Assembly: GCA_023442465.1 (NCBI GenBank)
Contig: JAEZZQ010000006.1
Location: 1 to 43,048 of the forward strand
Length of the DNA stretch: 43,048 nt
Direction of reading: 5' to 3'
Source of the DNA: Bacillota bacterium
GTDB taxonomy: Bacteria > Bacillota > Clostridia > Lachnospirales > Lachnospiraceae
The position numbers were made by a program, and so were the translations under genes. The notes beneath the pieces are model-generated. The model had not been told where the DNA came from. It was given only the letters and a program-made list of their open reading frames with translations, and searched no databases. Position 1 is the stretch's first letter. Each line of letters opens with the position of its first letter. Positions 7,308-15,022 of this stretch are shown one piece after another.

Positions 7308-8951
7308 ATGATGCAGGTCTATTTTTATGCTTGGAAGGAGGCGGCGGATATAAGAAAACTTAAGAAATACACACCAACAATATTTAAGGCAGCGGATTCA
7401 GTTTACGATAAGTCCACCGCTGATTATGCCGTAGCCTTTATCGAGGCACTCTCTCATACCAAAGGAACATGGGCGGGTAAGCCGTTTGAATTAATCGATT
7501 GGCAAGAGCGGATTATCCGTGATGTATTCGGAATTCTAAAGCCTAATGGCTATCGGCAGTTCAATACCGCTTATGTAGAAATACCCAAAAAGATGGGAAA
7601 AAGTGAGCTTGCGGCGGCTGTTGCCCTGTTGCTCACCTGCGGAGATAACGAGGAACGTGCTGAGGTATACGGCTGTGCAGCTGATCGTAATCAGGCATCC
7701 ATCGTTTTTAATGTTGCGGCGGATATGGTGAGGATGTGTCCGGCTTTAGCAAAACGAGTGAAGATTCTTGACTCTACAAAGCGACTCATCTATCAACCGA
7801 CGGGCAGTATTTATCAAGTGCTATCAGCCGATGTCAGCAATAAGCACGGTTTTAATACCCATGGTGTGGTATTTGACGAACTTCACACCCAACCGAACAG
7901 AAAACTCTTTGATGTTATGACAAAAGGAAGTGGTGATGCCAGAATGCAGCCACTGTATTTCCTTATAACCACTGCTGGAGACAATCAGAACAGTATCTGC
8001 TGGGAAGTACATCAGAAGGCTTTGGATATCATAGATGGAAGGAAAAATGATCCTACTTTCTACCCTGTCATATATGGCGCTGCTTTAGAGGACGACTGGA
8101 CTGATCCAAAGGTATGGAAGAAAGCAAATCCATCGCTTGGCATTACAGTTAGTATGGACAAAGTGAAAGCAGCCTTTGAATCAGCAAGGCAAAACCCAGC
8201 CGAGGAAAACAGTTTTAGGCAGCTTAGGCTCAATCAATGGGTAAAACAGGCGGTGCGCTGGATGCCTATGGAAAAATGGGATGCCTGTGCATTTGCTGTT
8301 GACCCGGAATCACTGCGTGGGCGAGTTTGTTACGGAGGTCTTGACCTATCGAGCAGTACAGATATTACGGCTTTTGTGCTGGTCTTTCCCCCATTGGACG
8401 AGAATGATAAATACACTGTAATGCCATTCTTCTGGATACCGGAGGACAACATCGATTTGCGTGTCAGGCGGGATCATGTAAATTATGATGTATGGAAAAA
8501 GCAAGGGTTTCTTAAAACCACAGAAGGCAATGTTGTGCACTATGGTTTTATTGAAACTTTTATTGAGGAACTTGGTACGAAATATAACATTAGAGAAATT
8601 GCCTTCGACCGTTGGGGTGCTGTGCAAATGACGCAGAACCTGGAGAACCTTGGTTTTACGGTGGTTCCCTTCGGTCAAGGTTTTAAAGATATGTCTCCAC
8701 CAACCAAAGAACTGATGAAACTAACCTTGGAACAGAAGATTGCACACGGTGGGCATCCGATTCTTCGTTGGATGATGGATAACATCTATATCCGAACAGA
8801 CCCTGCCGGAAATATAAAGGCGGATAAGGAAAAGTCAACTGAAAAGATTGACGGTGCCGTAGCAACTATTATGGCACTTGACCGTGCTATTCGCTGTGGT
8901 GGAGGTACGGGTTCGTCAGTTTATGATGAACGTGGACTGCTTATTTTTTAA
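7308..8951 (+). CDS. terL: Phage terminase large subunit
   Basis: This is the ATPase-nuclease that cuts concatemeric phage DNA and pumps it into the prohead. The ATPase part has the Walker A-like PKKMGKSE and the Walker B-like VVFDELHT. The nuclease part has acidic residues in GGLDLSSSTDIT, in AFDRWGAVQ and near the end in KIDGAVATIMALDRA. It is the Terminase_1 type. I place the start at ATG 7308 (547 residues, AAAGG five bases upstream). The frame extends back to GTG 7260, but that is inside a hairpin and lacks a good ribosome site. No small terminase gene lies next to it; it is probably upstream of the window. Confidence 0.95.
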   Translation: MMQVYFYAWKEAADIRKLKKYTPTIFKAADSVYDKSTADYAVAFIEALSHTKGTWAGKPFELIDWQERIIRDVFGILKPNGYRQFNTAYVEIPKKMGKSELAAAVALLLTCGDNEERAEVYGCAADRNQASIVFNVAADMVRMCPALAKRVKILDSTKRLIYQPTGSIYQVLSADVSNKHGFNTHGVVFDELHTQPNRKLFDVMTKGSGDARMQPLYFLITTAGDNQNSICWEVHQKALDIIDGRKNDPTFYPVIYGAALEDDWTDPKVWKKANPSLGITVSMDKVKAAFESARQNPAEENSFRQLRLNQWVKQAVRWMPMEKWDACAFAVDPESLRGRVCYGGLDLSSSTDITAFVLVFPPLDENDKYTVMPFFWIPEDNIDLRVRRDHVNYDVWKKQGFLKTTEGNVVHYGFIETFIEELGTKYNIREIAFDRWGAVQMTQNLENLGFTVVPFGQGFKDMSPPTKELMKLTLEQKIAHGGHPILRWMMDNIYIRTDPAGNIKADKEKSTEKIDGAVATIMALDRAIRCGGGTGSSVYDERGLLIF

Positions 8952-8969
8952 TAAAGGAGAGTGATGTCA

Positions 8970-10226
8970 ATGGGAATATTACAAGGGATATTTAAGGCTC
9001 GTGATAAGCCTAAGGATAGTCTTAGTGGTAGCCGATACAGTTTCTTTTTTGGTGGAACTACTGCTGGAAAGCCTGTCAATGAACATACTGCAATGCAGAT
9101 GACGGCGGTCTACTCATGCGTGAGAATATTGGCTGAAACATTAGCAGGACTTCCGCTTCATGTTTATAAATACAACGATAGCGGTGGCAAAGAGAAACAT
9201 TTAAAACATCCATTATATAGATTGCTCCATGATGAGCCAAACCCTGAGATGACTTCTTTTACGTTCCGTGAAACGCTGATGAGTCATCTTTTATTATGGG
9301 GAAATGCTTACGCACAGATTATAAGGAACGCACGTGGCGAGGTTATCGCTCTCTATCCTCTCATGCCAAACAAAATGACAGTCGACCGTGACAAAAACGG
9401 ACGGCTTTTTTATTTATATCAGCGAGGCATAGAGGACGCACCCACCCTTGGTAAAGATAGCCTGGTCTATCTCGACCCATCTGATGTGCTCCATATCCCC
9501 GGCTTGGGGTTTGATGGATTAGTAGGTTATTCACCGATTGCTATGGCCAAAAATGCCATTGGACTTGCCATGGCTACGGAAGAATACGGTGCTAAGTTCT
9601 TTGCAAATGGTGCGGCACCTGGTGGTGTGTTGGAGCATCCCGGAACAATCAAGGACCCACAGAAAGTGAAGGACAGCTGGAATGCTGCCTATCAAGGTTC
9701 AACTAATTCTCACAGGGTAGCTGTGCTGGAAGAAGGCATGAAATATCAGCAAATAGGCATCCCTCCTGAGCAAGCACAGTTTCTTGAAACACGGAAATTT
9801 CAGATTAATGAAATCGCCCGTATTTTTAGAGTACCACCACATATGCTGGCTGACCTTGAGAAAAGCAGCTTTTCAAATATTGAGCAACAATCCTTAGAGT
9901 TTGTAAAATACACACTTGACCCTTGGGTAGTGCGATGGGAACAAAATATGTTCCGTTCTCTTCTCACGGCAAGTGAAAAACCCACTGTATTTATCAAATT
10001 TAATGTGGATGGTCTGCTTAGAGGAGATTATGTAAGCCGTATGAGTGGTTACGCAACGGCTAGACAAAATGGATGGATGAGTGCGAATGACATCAGAGAG
10101 CTTGAGAACCTTGACCGAATACCTGTGGAACTTGGAGGTGATCTTTATCTCATTAATGGAGCAATGACCAAGTTACAGGACGCTGGTGCGTTCGCAAATA
10201 CGACAAGATTGGAGGAAACCGAATGA
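8970..10226 (+). CDS. Phage portal protein (HK97 family)
   Basis: This 418-residue portal forms the ring at one head vertex through which DNA enters and to which the tail joins. Recognisable parts are TAVYSCVRILAETLAGLPLHVY near the N-terminus, LLLWGNAYAQIIRN, the segment GLGFDGLVGYSPIAMA, and the C-terminal FNVDGLLRGDYVSRMSGY. AAAGGAGA at 8953-8960 fits the ATG at 8970; GTG 8961 and ATG 8964 are too close to it. The stop overlaps the protease start (ATGA), so the two are translationally coupled. Confidence 0.95.
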   Translation: MGILQGIFKARDKPKDSLSGSRYSFFFGGTTAGKPVNEHTAMQMTAVYSCVRILAETLAGLPLHVYKYNDSGGKEKHLKHPLYRLLHDEPNPEMTSFTFRETLMSHLLLWGNAYAQIIRNARGEVIALYPLMPNKMTVDRDKNGRLFYLYQRGIEDAPTLGKDSLVYLDPSDVLHIPGLGFDGLVGYSPIAMAKNAIGLAMATEEYGAKFFANGAAPGGVLEHPGTIKDPQKVKDSWNAAYQGSTNSHRVAVLEEGMKYQQIGIPPEQAQFLETRKFQINEIARIFRVPPHMLADLEKSSFSNIEQQSLEFVKYTLDPWVVRWEQNMFRSLLTASEKPTVFIKFNVDGLLRGDYVSRMSGYATARQNGWMSANDIRELENLDRIPVELGGDLYLINGAMTKLQDAGAFANTTRLEETE

Positions 10227-10921
10227 AGAAATTTTGGAACTGGGTCAAGGACGAAAAATCCGACACTCGAACGCTCTACCTCGACGGCGTGATTGCCGAG
10301 GAATCATGGTTTGATGATGATGTCACCCCTAAGGCTTTCAAAGAAGATTTGTTTGCCGGTGAGGGTGACATTGTTATTTGGCTGAATTCACCGGGTGGTG
10401 ATTGCATTGCAGCAAGCCAGATTTACACCATGCTCATGGACTATAAAGGCAAAGTGACCATCAAGATTGACGGCATCGCCGCATCTGCCGCCTCTGTAAT
10501 CGCTATGGCAGGAACTACTGTATTTATGGCACCTACTGCACTGATGATGGTGCATAACCCCTTGACTGTAGCCATTGGTGACAGCGAAGAGATGCAAAAG
10601 GCCATAGCCATGCTATCGGAGGTAAAGGAAAGCATCATCAATGCCTATGAAATCAAGACTGGTTTATCAAGGACAAAGCTTTCACATCTCATGGATGCGG
10701 AAACCTGGCTAAACGCTAATAAGGCAATTGAACTCGGCTTTGCAGATGAAATTTTGGAGGATGAGAAAAAGCATATTCAGCAAGAGAACTTCACCTATGC
10801 GTTTAGCCGTAGAGCAGTCACAAATTCGTTACTTGATAAAGTATGTCCTAAGAAAACAACTACTAAAAAAGGTACACCCGTTGATTCGCTGGAAAAGCGG
10901 CTCAACAACATTATTCATTAA
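10223..10921 (+). CDS. ClpP-like head maturation protease
   Basis: This 232-residue serine protease of the S14 family should cleave the capsid scaffold domain during head assembly. The nucleophile is Ser88 in DGIAASAASVIAMAG and the histidine is His111 in LMMVHNP; NSPGGD at about 55-60 is the ClpP oxyanion-side motif. It lies between portal and capsid genes, the usual place, and overlaps the portal stop by four bases. The C-terminal 45 residues are polar and probably flexible. Confidence 0.93.
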   Translation: MKKFWNWVKDEKSDTRTLYLDGVIAEESWFDDDVTPKAFKEDLFAGEGDIVIWLNSPGGDCIAASQIYTMLMDYKGKVTIKIDGIAASAASVIAMAGTTVFMAPTALMMVHNPLTVAIGDSEEMQKAIAMLSEVKESIINAYEIKTGLSRTKLSHLMDAETWLNANKAIELGFADEILEDEKKHIQQENFTYAFSRRAVTNSLLDKVCPKKTTTKKGTPVDSLEKRLNNIIH

Positions 10922-10936
10922 TAGGAGGAAAAGATT

Positions 10937-12145
10937 ATGAACAAGATTTTAGAACTGCGCGAGAAACGCGCCAAAGCATGGGACGCTACAAAAGCGTTCT
11001 TAGATACCAAGCGTGGCACAGATGGTTTGATTTCTGCTGAGGATGAAGCAACCTACAACAAAATGGAAGCTGATGTAATTGCCCTTGGTAAGGAAATCGA
11101 CCGTTTGGAGAAACAAGCCATATTGGATGCGGAACTTAACGCTCCTATGGCTAATCCGTTGACAGGTAAACCTTCCAATCCCAAATTGGAGGGTAAAACT
11201 GGAAGAGCAACCGACGAATACAGAAAAGCATTCTGGAATGCGATGCGTACACGTGCTGGTGAGGGTCTTGATCCCACCGTAAAAAACGCTCTTAAAATTG
11301 GTACGGATTCAGAGGGTGGATACTTAGTCCCTGACGAGTTTGAGAGAACCCTTGTAGATGCTTTGGAAGAGGAGAACATCTTCCGTAGACTGGCTAAAGT
11401 TATTACTACCGCTTCCGGCGATAGAAAAATTCCAGTAGTAGCATCTAAAGGCACAGCTTCTTGGATTGACGAGGAAGGAGCAATCCCTGAGAGTGATGAC
11501 AGCTTCGGTCAAGTATCTATTGGAGCATATAAGCTCGGTACAATGATTAAGGTTTCAGAGGAACTTCTAAACGATAGTGTATTTCAGCTTGAACCTTATA
11601 TTTCAAGGGAATTTGCAAGACGTATCGGTAACAAGGAAGAGGAAGCTTTCTTCATTGGAGACGGTTCTGGTAAACCGACCGGTATCTTGGCGGCTACAGG
11701 AGGAGCACAATTAGGTGTCACTACTGCAGGAGCAACAGCTATTACTCTCGATGAAGTGCTTGATCTGTTCTATTCATTAAAAGCACCTTATCGAAATAAG
11801 TCCGTATTCATCATGAACGACTCAACAGTAAAGGCAATTCGTAAGTTGAAAGACGGTCAAGGTCAGTACCTATGGCAGCCATCTATCCAGGCTGGAACTC
11901 CAGATACGATTCTTAACCGTCCGCTTTATACATCTTCTTATGTACCTACTATTGAAGCTGGAGCAAAGACAATCGCATTCGGTGATTTCAGTTATTATTG
12001 GGTAGCTGACCGTCAAGGTAGAGTATTTAAGAGACTTAATGAACTTTATGCTGTTACCGGCCAGGTAGGCTTTGTAGCTACCCAGCGTGTAGACGGCAAA
12101 CTAATTCTGCCTGAAGCCATTAAGGTACTTCAGCAGAAAGCTTAA
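10937..12145 (+). CDS. Major capsid protein (HK97 fold)
   Basis: This 402-residue protein forms the icosahedral head. Residues 1-70 are a charged coiled coil (ILELREKRAKAWDATKAFLD) that acts as scaffold and is normally removed by the protease next door. The mature domain begins after about residue 95 and has GYLVPDEFERTLVDALEEEN and GDGSGKPTGILAATGG, both typical of HK97-family capsids. A strong AGGAGG precedes the ATG. A processing site near residues 75-100 is expected from the family but cannot be fixed from sequence. Confidence 0.95.
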   Translation: MNKILELREKRAKAWDATKAFLDTKRGTDGLISAEDEATYNKMEADVIALGKEIDRLEKQAILDAELNAPMANPLTGKPSNPKLEGKTGRATDEYRKAFWNAMRTRAGEGLDPTVKNALKIGTDSEGGYLVPDEFERTLVDALEEENIFRRLAKVITTASGDRKIPVVASKGTASWIDEEGAIPESDDSFGQVSIGAYKLGTMIKVSEELLNDSVFQLEPYISREFARRIGNKEEEAFFIGDGSGKPTGILAATGGAQLGVTTAGATAITLDEVLDLFYSLKAPYRNKSVFIMNDSTVKAIRKLKDGQGQYLWQPSIQAGTPDTILNRPLYTSSYVPTIEAGAKTIAFGDFSYYWVADRQGRVFKRLNELYAVTGQVGFVATQRVDGKLILPEAIKVLQQKA

Positions 12146-12157
12146 CGGAGGTGCGAC

Positions 12158-12373
12158 ATGAGCTATAACACAAAGAATTATACCGAACAAGGCGGCGAGA
12201 AAACCGTCATAGGCGGAACGCTTGAAATCCAGGAGGGAGCCTCGGTAACGGGGCTTCCTATTGCAGAAAACCAGGCAGATAGCACTGCTACCGACGCAGC
12301 GGGTCTTGTTACAGATTTTAATGCACTACTCGCTAAACTGAAAGCGGCGGGGTTGATGGTTGCTGACGAATAA
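12158..12373 (+). CDS. Head fibre-like small protein
   Basis: This 71-residue protein has a turn-rich N-terminus (GGTLEIQEGASVTGLP) and a short C-terminal helix (LVTDFNALLAKLKAAGLMV). Small proteins with this pattern right after the capsid gene are labelled head fibre proteins in clostridial phages and are thought to decorate the head. The ATG follows CGGAGGTG. Function is assigned by position and resemblance only. Confidence 0.7.
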   Translation: MSYNTKNYTEQGGEKTVIGGTLEIQEGASVTGLPIAENQADSTATDAAGLVTDFNALLAKLKAAGLMVADE

Positions 12374-12395
12374 TCACTGAAAGGAGGCAGTCAAT

Positions 12396-12713
12396 ATGAC
12401 AACAGATAATCTTCTCCCCAAAGTAAAAGCAAACTTAATTTTGTCGCATGATGCGGATGACGGCCTTCTGTTACATTACATCAAAGCTGCCGTCTCCTAC
12501 GCAGAGAGTTACCAGCATGTCGCTGAGGGTTATTACACAGAAAACACTATGCCACCCACCACAGAACAGGCAGTAATCATGCTGTCGAGTCATTTCTTTG
12601 AGTCCAGAGACGGCTCGACGGCTGGTTTCTTCTCAGATAGTGTCCAGGCAGGTCAGCAGGTTTGGAACACAGTGAATCTACTTCTACGGCTTGATCGGGA
12701 TTGGAAGGTGTAG
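12396..12713 (+). CDS. Head-tail connector protein (gp6-like)
   Basis: This 105-residue, mostly helical protein begins with a short segment before LHYIKAAVSYAESYQHVAEG and contains TTEQAVIMLSSHFFESRDG, the pattern of gp6-like connectors that form a ring under the portal. It sits after the capsid gene as expected. AAAGGAGG precedes the ATG. Confidence 0.82.
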   Translation: MTTDNLLPKVKANLILSHDADDGLLLHYIKAAVSYAESYQHVAEGYYTENTMPPTTEQAVIMLSSHFFESRDGSTAGFFSDSVQAGQQVWNTVNLLLRLDRDWKV

Positions 12714-12716
12714 ATT

Positions 12717-13052
12717 ATGAGCTTTGGAAAAATGAATACCTTCATTGAGATCATTAGCACAGTACCTGTCAAGGATGAGGAAGGTTTTGTTACAAAAGGT
12801 GATAACATACTCGCTAGTGTAAGGGCCTATAAGGAAGATAGGCACGGCAGTGAGCGATGGACAAATATGGCCTCATTTTCCAATGCTACTTCATTGTTTC
12901 GGTTTAGGAAAATTTCTGGACTTAAGATTACAACTGAAATGGTGATAGTTTGTGACGATGGAAGATACCAAATTTTAAGTGTGGAAGATGTAAGAGGTCG
13001 TGGAATGTATATTGAGATTTTGGCTGAAAAGCTGGAACCTACAGTGAGGTGA
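12717..13052 (+). CDS. Head closure / head-tail adaptor protein (SPP1 gp16-like)
   Basis: This 111-residue, mainly beta protein starts MSFGKMNTFIEIISTVPVKD and contains ASVRAYKEDRHGSERW and the C-terminal IEILAEKLEP, the pattern of head-closure proteins that seal the connector after packaging. It lies three bases after the connector gene. The ribosome site GGAAGGTG is at the end of that gene. Confidence 0.8.
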   Translation: MSFGKMNTFIEIISTVPVKDEEGFVTKGDNILASVRAYKEDRHGSERWTNMASFSNATSLFRFRKISGLKITTEMVIVCDDGRYQILSVEDVRGRGMYIEILAEKLEPTVR

Positions 13053-13057
13053 TGGAT

Positions 13058-13489
13058 ATGGCAAAAGTGAATATGAAGATGCCTGAGGATTTTCTTTTAA
13101 AGATATCCAGGTTATCCGACAAGACGGATATAATTCTTCCTAAGGTCTTGGAGGCTGGTGGTGAAGTGGTATTGGATAAAGTAAAAGATAATCTGAATAA
13201 AGTAATCGGTACAGATACGAAATATCCATCCAGAAGCACTGGTGAGCTGTTATCTTCATTAGGACTTTCAGATGCTAAACAGGATAGAGATGGTAACTTC
13301 AATGTGAAAGTTGGCTTTGCGGAGCCAAGGTCTGATGGAGAGAGCAATGCGAAAATTGCCAGTATCATTGAATATGGAAAGCATGGCCAACCTGCAAAAC
13401 CCTTCTTGAAACCAGCAAGAACTACATCCAGAAAACCTTGCACTAATGCAATGATAGATAAGCTGGAAGAGGAGATCAGTAAGATATGA
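13058..13489 (+). CDS. HK97 gp10-like tail-joining protein
   Basis: This 143-residue protein has a helical start (MPEDFLLKISRLSDKTDIILPKVLEAG), then YPSRSTGELLSSLG and IIEYGKHGQPAKPFLKPA, the typical features of HK97 gp10-like proteins that link the tail to the head. I take ATG 13058, seven bases after GAGGTG. GTG 13049 and ATG 13052 are in frame but overlap the ribosome site. Confidence 0.85.
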   Translation: MAKVNMKMPEDFLLKISRLSDKTDIILPKVLEAGGEVVLDKVKDNLNKVIGTDTKYPSRSTGELLSSLGLSDAKQDRDGNFNVKVGFAEPRSDGESNAKIASIIEYGKHGQPAKPFLKPARTTSRKPCTNAMIDKLEEEISKI

Positions 13490-13827
13490 ATATTTTAGAA
13501 GAATTAAATACTCTTATAACTTCTATATCTCTCCCCGTGGAAACCGGGGTTTTTTCTGGTTTGGCACCAGATGAGTATGCCGTAATAGTCCCCCTTTTAG
13601 ACATCTTTGAAGTCCATGCAGATAATCGCCCTGGCTTTGATGTTCAAGAAGCACGGATATCGCTGTTCTCAAAGAATAACTACTTAGAGCGCAAAAGGCA
13701 GCTCACAAAGACTTTATTGAATGCCGACTTTACTGTGACCGAGCGTCGATATATCGGACACGAGGATGATACCGGATATCATCATTACGCCATTGACGTG
13801 GCAAAAAACTATAGATTGGAGGAATAA
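13486..13827 (+). CDS. Tail terminator-like minor protein
   Basis: This 113-residue alpha/beta protein starts within the stop codon of the previous gene (ATGA overlap). The order after gp10-like and before the major tail protein, and the pattern GVFSGLAPDEYAVIVPL followed by a conserved ending HHYAIDVAKNY, fit the tail terminator/completion class. An intrinsic-terminator-like hairpin lies inside codons 16-24. The name rests mostly on position. Confidence 0.7.
   Translation: MNILEELNTLITSISLPVETGVFSGLAPDEYAVIVPLLDIFEVHADNRPGFDVQEARISLFSKNNYLERKRQLTKTLLNADFTVTERRYIGHEDDTGYHHYAIDVAKNYRLEE
13533..13555 (+). terminator. Terminator-like hairpin inside a tail gene
   Basis: CCCCG (13533-13537) pairs with CGGGG (13545-13549) around seven bases, followed at once by six T (13550-13555). 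It sits about 47 bases after the start of the gene at 13486. The same bases encode the conserved segment LPVETGVFSG, so it may be chance. Confidence 0.4.
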
Positions 13828-13830
13828 CAC

Positions 13831-14421
13831 ATGGCAACTATTGGTTTAGATAGACTGTACTACTCAAAAATATCTGAAGATGTTAATGGCGAAGAAACAT
13901 ACGCTGTGCCTTCGGTACTTGCTAAAGCCATCACCGCAGAGCTTTCAGTGGAGTTGGTTGAAGCAATTTTATATGCAGATGACGGTGCCGCAGAGGTTGT
14001 AAAAGACTTTAACAGCGGCACACTAACCCTCGGTGTGGATGACATTGGCCCAACAGTAGCCGCGGATTTAACTGGTGCATCAACTGATGATAATGGTGTA
14101 CTTATCTCTGCAAGTGAGAACGTGGGAACACCTGTTGCGGTAGGCTTTCGCGCACAGAAGGCAAATGGAACTTACCGATATTTTTGGCTCTATCGCGTGA
14201 AGTTCGGATTGCCTGCAACGAATCTGCAGACAAAAGCTGACTCTATTACCTTTTCAACACCTACTATCGAAGGAACGGTTATGCGTAGGAACAAACTGGA
14301 TGGCATGGGGAAACACCCATGGAAAGCGGAAGTTACTGAAGGCGATCCTTGTGTTTCATCGACCACGATAACCGGTTGGTTCACTGAAGTTTACGAGCCG
14401 GTCTACACGCCGGAACCTTAG
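13831..14421 (+). CDS. Major tail protein (phi13-like)
   Basis: This 196-residue beta-rich protein forms the tail tube. It begins MATIGLDRLYYSKISED, contains FNSGTLTLGVDDIGP and VAVGFRAQKANGTYRYFWLYRVKF, and ends with a segment that includes ITFSTPTIEGTVMRR, all typical of phi13-family siphovirus tail proteins. TTGGAGGAA precedes the ATG. Tail chaperone and tape measure genes follow, as expected. Confidence 0.92.
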   Translation: MATIGLDRLYYSKISEDVNGEETYAVPSVLAKAITAELSVELVEAILYADDGAAEVVKDFNSGTLTLGVDDIGPTVAADLTGASTDDNGVLISASENVGTPVAVGFRAQKANGTYRYFWLYRVKFGLPATNLQTKADSITFSTPTIEGTVMRRNKLDGMGKHPWKAEVTEGDPCVSSTTITGWFTEVYEPVYTPEP

Positions 14422-14433
14422 GAGGATTGAGCT

Positions 14434-14820
14434 ATGGATAATGAGAGAAGCGCCGCAATCAACATCGGCGGCAAAGACTATGAACTGGTTCTGACCACAC
14501 GTGCAACAAAAGCAATAGCCGGTCGTTACGGTGGTCTTGAAAACCTTGGAGAAAAACTGATGAAATCGGAAAACTTCGAGATGGCTCTGGACGAGATTGT
14601 TTGGTTAATCACGCTACTTGCAAATCAATCTATTTTGATTCGTAACCTTAAGAATAAGAATGCACCAGAAGAATTGCTTACCGAAGAAGAAGTGGAGCTT
14701 CTTACTTCACCTCTTGATTTGGCAGCATATAAAAATGCAATTACCGAAGCAATGTTTAAAGGTACAAAGCGCGACGTGGAAAGTGAGGAAGAAACTCCAA
14801 AAAACGTGGAAGTCGGGTAA
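14434..14820 (+). CDS. Tail assembly chaperone, short form (gpG-like)
   Basis: This 128-residue protein begins MDNERSAAINIGGKDYELVL and is of the gpG class that binds the tape measure protein during tail assembly. It ends at TAA 14818-14820, just after a slippery heptamer at 14799-14805, so a fraction of ribosomes should shift into the -1 frame and make a longer form. AGGAGG precedes the ATG. Confidence 0.85.
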   Translation: MDNERSAAINIGGKDYELVLTTRATKAIAGRYGGLENLGEKLMKSENFEMALDEIVWLITLLANQSILIRNLKNKNAPEELLTEEEVELLTSPLDLAAYKNAITEAMFKGTKRDVESEEETPKNVEVG

Positions 14821-15008
14821 CGGACGCAGAAGTCTTTACCCGGCTTTTTTACTATGGAACAGTACAGATGGGCATGGACGCAGAAGAATTCTGGCTTATG
14901 CCTATCGGACTGTTCTTTGATTTATGGGCCTGCCATAAGCAATGGCATGGCATTGAAAAGCCGAAGAAAACCCGGACGATTGACGATATTATCCCGCCGG
15001 GTATTTAG
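14434..15008 (+). CDS. Tail assembly chaperone, frameshift product (gpGT-like)
   Basis: After a -1 shift at A AAA AAC (14799-14805) translation continues from 14805 to TAG 15006-15008, adding 67 residues that include VTDAEVFTRLFYYGTVQMG, EEFWLMPIGLFFDLWACH and a final TIDDIIPPGI. This extension looks like a real gpT-type domain: it has no start codon of its own with a ribosome site, and similar segments follow gpG in other siphoviruses. The ratio of short to long form normally controls tail assembly. The shift is inferred from the heptamer, the downstream hairpin and the reading frames. Confidence 0.8.
14799..14844 (+). promoter_or_regulatory. Programmed -1 frameshift signal
   Basis: The heptamer A AAA AAC at 14799-14805 is in the correct phase of the zero frame (CCA AAA AAC). 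After a gap of 6-8 bases, CGGGTAA (14814-14820) pairs with TTACCCG (14836-14842); G12-C44 and T13-G43 extend the stem to nine pairs with a 15-base loop. The spacing suits a stimulatory hairpin. Confidence 0.82.
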
Positions 15009-15022
15009 GAGGAGGTGAAGGC

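Noticed and set aside
13039..13443. 134-codon open frame on the minus strand
   Set aside because: It mirrors the tail-joining gene on the plus strand and lacks start signals.
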